Assembly: GCF_041734735.1 (NCBI RefSeq)
Contig: NC_134879.1
Span: forward strand, 6,586,810 to 6,650,809
From: Babylonia areolata
Taxonomy: Eukaryota > Mollusca > Gastropoda > Neogastropoda > Buccinidae
DNA: 64,000 nucleotides
Direction: 5' to 3'
Part shown: piece after piece, positions 56,601 through 64,000 of the stretch
Layout of the letters: each line of letters begins with the position of its first letter
Position numbering within the stretch: position 1 is the first letter of the stretch
Notes under the pieces: model-generated
What the model was told of the DNA's origin: nothing
What the model saw: the letters and a program-made list of their open reading frames with translations, nothing else
Databases searched by the model: none
Translations under genes and position numbers: made by a program

Positions 56601-58397
56601 CAAAATGTAATGTTTAAGATGAGAAAGATCAGTTTAAAGCAAATTAAGTCCCCTAGCATTAATTACAGAGTAATTTCCCTTTTTTTACTATCTGCACCAA
56701 AACGTTTGCAAAATAAATAAAACTTCCATGCTTGGCAAAAGAAGTTCCTGTTTGAACGAAAAATGATAATAATGACTGCTCTTGTTGGGTCAGAATATCA
56801 GATCAAAGTGCCAAGTTTAGAGAATACAAAAGATATAAATATAACAGTAAATGCAGTTTGCATATAATTAGGCTTCTTTTTTTTTCTTTTTTTTTGTGCC
56901 CATCCCAGAGGTGCAATATTGTTTTAAACAAGATGACTGGAAAGAACTGAATTTTTCCTATTTTTATGCCTAATTTGGTGTCAATTGACAGTTTCAGTTT
57001 CAGTTTCAGTAGCTCAAGGAGGCGTCACTGCGTTCGGACAAAACTATATACGCTACACCACACCTGCCAAGCAGATGCCTGACCAGCAGCGTAACCCAAC
57101 GCGCTTAGAATTGACAAAGTATTTGCAGAGAAAATGTCAATGTTAAAGTTTACCACGGACACGCAGACACACACACACACACACAGACAACCGAACACCG
57201 GGTTAAAACATACTTTGTTTACACAAGTGAGTCAATAAAATGAACATATAAAATAAAAAAACAAGAAGAAAAAAGGCGGGTGGCTGATTCACAGAAAATG
57301 AAAGGAGAAAAACTGGAAGAACACCAAATTCCATCAGCACCATGTGATAATCCAGGCTGTCTTAACTTTGCCTGCAGACAGACAGACAGACACATTCTTA
57401 ATACTACACTTGCATGCCTTAGTTTCCATGGGTGAAAATGAAATTGATCTTTAATTATCTTAATGTTCCAACAACCTTTAGTTCAATGAAAAACATATAG
57501 ATCTGATAATATTGACTCATCATATCTTCAGTACTTTGGAGTCAGCAAGTACGTGGCTTAATAACAATGTTTCTAATCTCTGAAATGTGAATAAATGCAA
57601 ATAATTTTAGTTCAGTGAAAACAGCCAGATCCTTTCAAAATGACTTATCTGCTGGTTTTAGCAGATCTATGTAAATGTGTGTGTGTGTGTGTGTGTGTAC
57701 ATGTGCGTGTGAATTAAAAGTTAAAAATGTCTATGTGGATATGCCACCAACCTGCCTAATGAAACATGACACATGGATCATGTAAATTTGCTTTTGTTAT
57801 TACTGGTACATAATCATAACATAAAAAAAGCTTTGTCACATACAAAATACACACATTCATATGAAATCACATACTGTACTAGCAGTGTATTCACTGGACA
57901 CAACTGTAAATGAGTAAATGATAAGCTAAACAATAATAATTAGAAAAAAAAGAAAGAAAGACAATTACCATTTCTTCTTTCAGTCTCGCAAGTGATGTGT
58001 TCAATCGACTGAAATAGCTAGAATGTACTGGGGAAGAAGAAAGGTTGGATTCTGTCTCCTGCCGTTTCCTGTTCTCTGGGTCTGCCGTCTCTACGTCTTC
58101 ATCCTCAACAAAACCACTGTCCGTCTTTTGACTCCGAGTCATATGAACTCCATGCACAGACATGCTCATCACAGTAGTTTCAGATGTTACAGAGCCGTCC
58201 ATCCATCCCCCCATTACCAGCGTTGTGCCTGGAACCGAGTCTTTTGCGTACAATTTCAACTTGTATTTCAGTCCATTCTGGTTTTCCGATTCCCTCCATG
58301 GTTGGCTTGGCAGCGCCGACATCTCGCTCTCGTTCACCAACAGTTTGCTGAAACAGTCTGGGACTGGTGGAAGTTCTGCTACGAACGGAATATCCAT
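50259..58397 (-). CDS. FAM89: FAM89 / LRAP25-type leucine repeat adaptor, two coding exons
   Basis: Join of 58397-57969 and 50633-50259, 267 residues (human FAM89A and FAM89B about 185-190). Family knowledge: FAM89B (LRAP25) is a cytoplasmic adaptor that links MRCK kinase to LIMK1 and controls lamellipodial actin. Seen: the family core is rebuilt exactly across the splice, LNTSLARLKEEM | [25 protein letters not shown], against human [37 protein letters not shown]. The N-terminal 120 residues (MDIPFVAELPPVPDCFSKLL...) are Ser/Thr-rich and not conserved with human as far as I can tell. After the core come a Cys/Ser/Glu/Tyr-rich stretch and a C-terminal helix (EEANHLAESTSSLLKQITAL) ending DDFY. 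Paralogue (A or B) cannot be told. The intron holds at least five mobile elements. Confidence 0.88.
50722..51052 (+). mobile_element. SINE in FAM89 intron
   Basis: Same family as at 6.2 kb: box B-like GGTTCAGTTCCTG, CAAGTTTGACTCGAAAATCA, GAGATGATAAACCGATGTCC, GTGCACTGAAAAAGAACC in related form, CCATGGCAACAAAAGTGTTG, TTGTCCAAACACAAGCGACA, CTCCTTGACAAACTAAAACT. The tRNA head before box B is eroded. Confidence 0.85.
51053..51258 (+). mobile_element. Partial, diverged R600-like repeat
   Basis: The 3' third of R600 in diverged form: TCAAAATTTGGTATTGGCAG, AAGGTATTTCCAGATAAAAT, AAAGTTTACCGCTGACACA, ACACACAACCGAACACTGGT-GAGTCAA. It lacks the GACTCACTTTGTTTACACAA stretch. Confidence 0.65.
51259..51815. 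other. FAM89 intron; possible 5'UTR of the LINE
   Basis: AT-rich, no ORF1/gag-like frame seen. The LINE 5' end could not be placed. Confidence 0.4.
51816..56110 (+). mobile_element. Tx1-type (L1 superfamily) LINE in FAM89 intron, split by R600
   Basis: Plus strand, antisense to FAM89. Frame 1 (51816-53306, 496 codons): endonuclease with NVRGL near residue 13, QETH at 39-42, GDFN near 143, RRIDYIF near 200; the Tx1/L1 marker RAKWIEDGEKNTKYFLRLEK; RT start DSAPGSDGLTPAFYN. A single-base shift at about 53295 leads to frame 2 (53329-54036): IITLIHKGND, NYRPITLTNTDYKIF, VGFIKGRNI, LDFSKAFD, RQGCPLSPLLF, intact FADDTTL. After another shift come the thumb and, beyond the R600 insert (54407-54993), the C-terminal half (55038-55721, 55785-55991) with a CCHC-like C-x2-C-x7-H-x4-C motif (CNWCQETDYIEHSFYSC). 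About four breaks apart from the insert. The 3'UTR may run to the A run at 56456. Confidence 0.9.
54407..54993 (+). mobile_element. R600 repeat, copy 2 (inserted in the Tx1-type LINE)
   Basis: 587 bp, ACAAGAGAGGCAAGGCCTTC to ACACAAGTGAGTCAA. It breaks the LINE protein between FEKIT and KRGILSLDKEDGG, so it is younger than the LINE. Its microsatellite-like T run is shorter than in copy 1. Confidence 0.9.
56456..56519. repeat. A-rich run
   Basis: About 23 A followed by AAAAAG repeats, between the LINE 3'UTR and R600 copy 3; it may be the LINE tail. Confidence 0.85.
56520..57235 (+). mobile_element. R600 repeat, copy 3 (carrying a SINE)
   Basis: 716 bp, which is 590 bp once the 118-bp SINE and its 8-bp duplication are taken away. 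Ends are as in copies 1 and 2; near the right end it lacks the TAGACTCAC part (ACATACTTTGTTTACACAAG). Confidence 0.9.
56983..57116 (-). mobile_element. SINE fragment with 8-bp target-site duplication inside R600
   Basis: AATTGACA at 56983-56990 and 57109-57116 flanks 118 bp of SINE tail sequence (56991-57108), from CAGTTTC repeats to GCGCTTAG in antisense. Copies 1 and 2 of R600 show the empty site (GTCAACTGACAAAGTA). Confidence 0.94.
57236..57968. other. FAM89 intron, no further element recognised
   Basis: A (GT)n run of about 11 pairs at 57678-57698 only. Confidence 0.5.
57969..58397 (-). CDS. FAM89: FAM89 coding exon 1
   Basis: 143 codons from ATG at 58397 to donor GAAATG|GTAATT at 57969/57968, phase 0. 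Product: MDIPFVAELPPVP, LKYKLKLYAKDSVPGTT, MTRSQKTDSGFVEDED, SSSPVHSSYFSRLNTSLARL-KEEM; the last 12 residues begin the conserved FAM89 core. No in-frame stop in the 20 bases upstream, so a slightly longer N-terminus is possible. Confidence 0.85.
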
Positions 58398-58585
58398 GGT
58401 TGTGTCAGTGTTGACTCTAGGTTTTGTTTCGGTGTGGGCGTGTGGAATGACTGGAGCTTGCGGAGGTCAGCATTTTTCGGTGTCCTTTTGTCAACCGTGT
58501 CAACTCGTTTCTTGTCTCGTGGCAAGGGAAGCTGCTCTCTCCAAAAACCGACGATATCAGTAGTTTGCGCCCTTGCGGCAGAACC

Positions 58586-58607
58586 CCCCCCCCCCCCCCC
58601 CCTTCCC

Positions 58608-58641
<34 letters not shown>
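58586..58641. repeat. C run followed by (CT)n, upstream of FAM89
   Basis: About 17 C, TTCCCCG, then about 14 CT pairs, roughly 190-240 bp upstream of the FAM89 start codon, so it lies in the likely promoter or 5'UTR. Confidence 0.93.
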
Positions 58642-58642
<1 letters not shown>

Positions 58643-58879
58643 GCAAGTAGGGCAATGCTTTAACCTGTATTATGAAAAAGTTACATGTGTTCAATAATGC
58701 CTCTTTTGATTTATTCATTAAGCTGTTTGATGCTCAGGTACAGCAGTTGTGTTATACGGTTCGAAGTTGTGGGGCCTAGATTGGGCAGCTGTTCATTGTG
58801 AATCAGTTCATACTTTTGCTTTGAAGACATTTGTAGGTGTTGAGAGGCAAACTCCTAATGATTTTGTTTATGGAGAAAC
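58642..58879. other. 5' flank of FAM89
   Basis: Single-copy-looking sequence; plus-strand phrase GTATTATGAAAAAGTTACAT... has no recognised content. Confidence 0.4.
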
Positions 58880-58921
58880 ATCATCATCATCATTATTATC
58901 ATCATCATCATCATAACATAA

Positions 58922-58960
<39 letters not shown>

Positions 58961-59354
58961 AAGAACAAGAATTAGAATAATAATAATAACAACAACAACA
59001 ACAATAATAATAAAAATAATAATAATATAAAAAAAGATAATAATATAAAAAAAGATAATTATATAATATAATTATATAATAATGATAAGAAGAAGAAGAA
59101 GAAGAATTTTAAAATTATTATTATTTTTATTATCATTATATTATTATTATTTTCATTATTATTATCATTATTATTATAATTGTTGTTGTTGTTATATTAT
59201 TATTATTATTATTGTTGTTGTTGTTGTTGTTGTTGCTCTTGTTGTTGTGGTGGTTGGTATATTATTATTATTATTCTTGTGATATTATTATCACCATTAT
59301 TATCATTATTATCATATGTATTAATTTTTTTTGTTATTGTTGTTGTTATTTTTG

Positions 59355-59390
<36 letters not shown>

Positions 59391-59528
59391 TTATGTTATG
59401 ATGATGATCATCATGATGATAATTATTACCATTATTATTATTATTATATAATAATATATTATTATGTTTATATATATTATTATTTCCGTTTTTATATTAT
59501 TATTATTATTATGTTTATGTTTATGTTT
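58880..59528. repeat. Trinucleotide microsatellite block (ATC, AAT, ATT, GTT)
   Basis: (CAT)n at 58883-58913, (AAT)n at 58923-58960, ATT/GTT repeats from about 59112 to 59395 with a (TTG)n run at 59211-59246, and ATT/TTTATG repeats to 59528. The AAT half and the ATT half are complementary, so the block can fold back. Confidence 0.93.
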
Positions 59529-59760
59529 ATGATTATTCCCATTGTGCAACAAGAACAACAAAGCACACTCAGAACAACAACAACAACGCACACACACAAC
59601 GGACACTCACAACAACAGCAACAACAACAACGCATTATCACAACAAGAAGAACAACAACAACGGACACTCAGCACCAAAAGAACAACAACAACAACGGAC
59701 ACTCACAACAAAAACAACATCAACAACAACAACAACGCACACTCAAAACAATAACAACAA

Positions 59761-59792
59761 CGTAATAATAATAATAATAATAATAATAATGG
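59761..59792. repeat. (AAT)n microsatellite
   Basis: About nine AAT triplets inside the satellite region. Confidence 0.9.
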
Positions 59793-59897
59793 ATACTTAT
59801 ATAGCATACTATCCAGAAATCTGCTCTAGGTGATTTACAAAAACGCTTTGGTAACATAAAACATTATATCTATGTTACATACACACACCAAAATGTG

Positions 59898-59899
59898 AC

Positions 59900-59998
<99 letters not shown>

Positions 59999-60025
59999 GC
60001 AGGCACGCACACACACACACACTGC
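59898..60025. repeat. (CA)n microsatellite
   Basis: About 60 CA pairs with few interruptions (ACTCAC at about 59925, GCACGCAGGCACGC at 59994-60008). The longest dinucleotide tract in the window. Confidence 0.95.
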
Positions 60026-60944
60026 ATACATACATTTTAACATACATGTGTATCTAACAGCTACCCTAACACATACACACACATAGGCAGGCACATACGT
60101 ACATAAACACACGCACACACAATACACATTCATATACATGCATGTAGTTGTGGGCCTGCCACAACTGAACTTGTTCTTCTTGTTGTGATAGTGCTTTGTT
60201 GTTGTTGCTGTTGTTGTTGTGAGTGTCCGTTGTGTGTGTGCGTTGTTGTTGTGTGTTGTTATTGCTGTCAGTGTCCGTTGTTGTTGTTGTTCTGAGTGTG
60301 CGTTGTTGTTCTTGTTGCACAATGGGAATAATCATAAACAAGTTCACACATAACAACAACGCACATTCACAACAACAACAACAACGCACACTCACAACAA
60401 CAACAACGCACACTCACAACCACAACAACGCATAACAACAAAGCACACTCACAACAACAACCGACACTCACAACAACAACGCACACACAACAACAACAAC
60501 AACAACAACGAATACTCACAACAAAAACAAAGCACACTCACAACAATAACAACAACACCACCACCACCAACAACAACGCACACTAAAAACAACAAAAACA
60601 ACAATGCACACTCACAACAACTCACACTCACAACAACAACGCACACACACAACAACAACAACACCGCACACTTTACAAAAACAACAATGCAAACTCACAA
60701 GAACAACAACAACGCTCAGTCAAAACAACAAACACACTCACTACAAGAACAACGGAGACACAACAACAGCAACAACAGCAACGCACACTCACAAAAAAGA
60801 ACAACAACGCACACTCACAATAACAAAAACGATCACTGACAACAACAACGCACACTCACAACAACAACAACGCACAATCACAAGAAGAATAATAACAACG
60901 GACACTGACAACAACAACAACGCACACTAACAACAACAACAATA

Positions 60945-61205
60945 ACGCCCACTCACAACAACAAAAACAACGCATATTCACAACAACAACAACAACGCTC
61001 ACTCACAACAACAAAAACAACGCATATTCACAACAACAACAACAACAACGCTCACTCACAATAACAAAAACAACGCATATTCACAACAACAACAACGCTC
61101 ACTCACAACAACAAAAACAACGCATATTCACAACAACAACAACAACGCTCACTCACAACAACAAAAACAACGCATATTCACAACAACAACAACGCTCACT
61201 CACAA
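60945..61205. repeat. Five-unit ~50-bp higher-order repeat in the satellite
   Basis: Units AACGCTCACTCACAACAACA-AAAACAACGCATATTCACAA... recur at 60972, 61022, 61075, 61122 and 61172 (position of GCATATTCA), spacing 50, 53, 47 and 50, differing only in CAA number. Confidence 0.92.
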
Positions 61206-61999
61206 CAAAACAACAACAACGCACACTCACATCAACAAGAAAGTACTCTCACAACAACAACACACATTCACAACATCAACAACAACAACGCACACTCACA
61301 ACAACAGCAAGAACCCACACTCATAACAACAACGCACACTCAAAACAACAAGAACAACGCCCACTCACAACAACAACAACAACGCCCACTCAAAACAGTA
61401 ACAAGAATAACAACGCACACTTACAACAACAACACCAACGCACAACAACAACAACGCACATTCACAACAGCAATTACAACGCGCACTCACAACAACGCAC
61501 CCTCACTACGAGAACACCGGACACTCATAACAACAACAACAACGCACACTCACAACAGCAACGCACACTCACTACAAAAACAACACACATTCACAACATC
61601 AACAACAACGCACACTCACAACAACAGCAAGAATCCACACTCACCAACAAGAATAACAAAGCACACTCACAACAACAACTCACAACAACAACGCACACTC
61701 ACAAAAACAATGCACAACAACAACAAAAACAACAAAAAGAACGCGTACTTGCAATAACGACAATAACAACGCACACTCACAACAAGAACAGCAAGAACAA
61801 CAACGCACACTCACAACAACAACAACAACGGACACTGATAACAAAACCAACGCACACTAACAAGAGCAACAACAAAAATAACTCACAACAACAACGCACA
61901 ACAACAAGAACGCACACTCACAACAACAACGCACACTCACAACAACAACGCACATTCACACTCACAACAACAAGAACGCACACTCACAACAACAAGAGC

Positions 62000-64000
62000 A
62001 ACAACAACAACGCACACTCACAGCAACAACAACAACGCACACTCACAACAACAACGCACACTCACAACAACGCACACTCACAACAACAACAAAAACAACA
62101 ACAACGCGTACTAGCAATAACAACAACAACGCCCAATCACAAGAACAACAACGCACACTCACAACAATAACAGCAACAACAACGCACACTGACAAGAACA
62201 AGAAGAACAACGCAAACTCACAACAACAAAAGCAATAACAACAACGCACACTCACAACAACAAAAACAACCCACACTTACAACAACAACAAGAACGCACA
62301 ACAACAACAATGCACACTCACAACAACAACGCACACTCACAACAACAAACAACAAGAACGCGTACTCGCAATAAAGACAACAACAACGCACACTCACAAT
62401 AAAAACAACGCACACTCACAACAACAACAACGCACACTCACAACAACAACAAGAAGAAAGCACCCTCACAACAACAACAATGCAAACTAACAACAAAAAC
62501 AACAACGCACACTCACAAGAAATCCAACTCCCAACAACAACGACAACAACAACTCAAACTAACAACAACAACGCACAACATCGCACACTAAGAACAACAA
62601 CGCACACTCTCAACAAAGAACACTCACAACAACAATAACAACGCACACTCACAACAACAGAAACAACGCACAGTAAGAACAACAACAACACACACTCACC
62701 ACCACAACAACAAGAACAACGCACACTCAAAACAAAAATGCACACTCACAACAAGAACAAGAACATCAACGCACACCTAAAACAACAACAACATCAACAA
62801 CGCACACTCAAAACTACAACGAAGACTCACAACAAAAACGCACACTCACAACAACAACAACAACGTACACTCACCACAAAGACAAAAACAACGCAGAGTC
62901 ACAACAACGCACACTCACTACAAGAACAACGGATACCCACAACAACAACAGAAACAACAGCAACGTACACTCACAACAACAACAAACGCACACTCACAAC
63001 AATAACAACAACAATGCACACTCAGAATAACAACACACTCAGAACAACTACAACAACAAAGCACACTCACAACAACAACAACAACAACGCACACTCACAG
63101 CAACAACAACAACGCACACTCACAACAACAACGCACACTCACAACAACGCACACTCACAACAACAACAAAAACAACAACAACGCGTACTAGCAATAACAA
63201 CAACAACGCCCAATCACAAGAACAACAACGCACACTCACAACAATAACAGCAACAACAACGCACACTGACAAGAACAAGAAGAACAACGCAAACTCACAA
63301 CAACAAAAGCAATAACAACAACGCACACTCACAACAACAAAAACAACCCACACTTACAACAACAACAAGAACGCACAACAACAACAATGCACACTCACAA
63401 CAACAACGCACACTCACAACAACAAACAACAAGAACGCGTACTCGCAATAAAGACAACAACAACGCACACTCACAATAAAAACAACGCACACTCACAACA
63501 ACAACAACGCACACTCACAACAACAACAAGAAGAAAGCACCCTCACAACAACAACAATGCAAACTAACAACAAAAACAACAACGCACACTCACAAGAAAT
63601 CCAACTCCCAACAACAACGACAACAACAACTCAAACTAACAACAACAACGCACAACATCGCACACTAAGAACAACAACGCACACTCTCAACAAAGAACAC
63701 TCACAACAACAATAACAACGCACACTCACAACAACAACAACGCACACTCACAACAACAGAAACAACGCACAGTAAGAACAACAACAACACACACTCACCA
63801 CCACAACAACAAGAACAACGCACACTCAAAACAAAAATGCACACTCACAACAAGAACAACAACATCAACGCACACCTAAAACAACAACAACATCAACAAC
63901 GCACACTCAAAACTACAACGAAGACTCACAACAAAAACGCACACTCACAACAACAACAACAACGTACACTCACCACAAAGACAAAAACAACGCAGAGTCA
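62000..64000. repeat. 1,077-bp tandem duplication within the satellite
   Basis: Sequence from about 62000 is repeated from about 63077 with one substitution seen (ACAAGAACA vs ACAACAACA, near 62760/63860) and one extra 22-bp unit in the second copy near 63728, after which the offset is 1,099. The second copy is cut by the window end. Confidence 0.94.

Larger units (their letters stand above)
59521..60351. repeat. Inverted repeat, ~160-bp arms around a CA core
   Basis: Left arm 59521-59660 (TGTTTATGATTATTCCCATT-GTGCAACAAGAACAACAA...) and right arm about 60160-60345, which is its reverse complement with one ~30-bp insertion and a few substitutions. The CA microsatellite and an ordinary-looking stretch lie between. 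The right arm is the only part of the satellite with the GTT orientation on the plus strand. Confidence 0.9.
59529..64000. repeat. CAA-rich satellite array, running off the window
   Basis: Basic unit about 19-22 bp, CAACAACAACGCACACTCA with a variable number of CAA triplets, for about 4.4 kb with only a CA tract and an inverted block interrupting. The array is still going at base 64000. Open frames on both strands (Leu/Val/Cys-rich or Gln/Thr/Asn-rich) follow from the repeat. Confidence 0.95.

Noticed and set aside
54407-57235. R600 as a Helitron
   Set aside because: There is a hairpin near the right end but no CTRR terminus after it and no TC start at a constant point.
59331-60930. Gln/Thr/Asn-rich or Val/Cys-rich frames in the satellite
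   Set aside because: Direct translation of CAA/GTT repeats, open on both strands and in several frames.
59529-64000. CRISPR-like array
   Set aside because: Units are short, contiguous and variable in length with no spacers of regular size; the setting is eukaryotic.

Overview
This is a eukaryotic, invertebrate window with two split host genes in a sea of repeats. It most likely comes from a marine snail (caenogastropod mollusc). Grounds: the tRNA-derived SINEs with the CTAAGCGCGTTGGGTTA... / CTCCTTGAG..ACTGAAACTG tail and the second SINE family at 30.5 kb are, as I remember them, typical of gastropod genomes; the LINE mixture (RNase H-bearing I/Nimb-like, L2/CR1-like, Rex1-like, Tx1-like) fits too. 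No operons, no bacterial-type genes, no rRNA, no intact tRNA and no CRISPR were seen.

Host genes, both on the minus strand. (1) CENPK, an inner-kinetochore (CCAN) subunit, with coding exons at 7258-7533, 6627-6785, 3741-3908 and 277-421; one short stretch of the conserved C-terminal half was not found. (2) A FAM89/LRAP25-type leucine-repeat adaptor in two exons, 57969-58397 and 50259-50633, spliced in phase 0 over a 7.3 kb intron full of mobile elements. The ~43 kb between them holds no host gene that I can support.

Layout. 0-9 kb: CENPK, with two minisatellites, each sitting exactly on a 3' splice site, a decayed piggyBac element flanked by TTAA, and a SINE 32 bp from a splice donor. 9-12 kb: microsatellites. 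12-25 kb: a pile of LINE pieces from several families, with one broken Gypsy fossil wedged in. 25-38 kb: a Rex1-like LINE, copies of a ~600-bp non-autonomous repeat (here 'X'), a ~590-bp repeat ('R600'), minisatellites, SINE pieces and a 418-bp palindromic foldback. 39-50 kb: an I/Nimb-like LINE, a structurally complete 3.9-kb LINE with a 12-bp target-site duplication, and a third decayed LINE. 50-58.4 kb: FAM89, whose intron carries a Tx1-type LINE broken by R600, then another R600 broken by a SINE. 58.6-64 kb: trinucleotide microsatellites passing into a CAA-rich satellite that runs off the window, with an inverted-repeat block and a recent 1,077-bp tandem duplication.

Insertion order can be read directly in several places: Tx1 LINE before R600 copy 2; R600 copy 3 before a SINE (8-bp duplication AATTGACA); X before R600 copy 1. 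LINE domains and splice sites were assigned by eye from remembered family motifs, not by database search.
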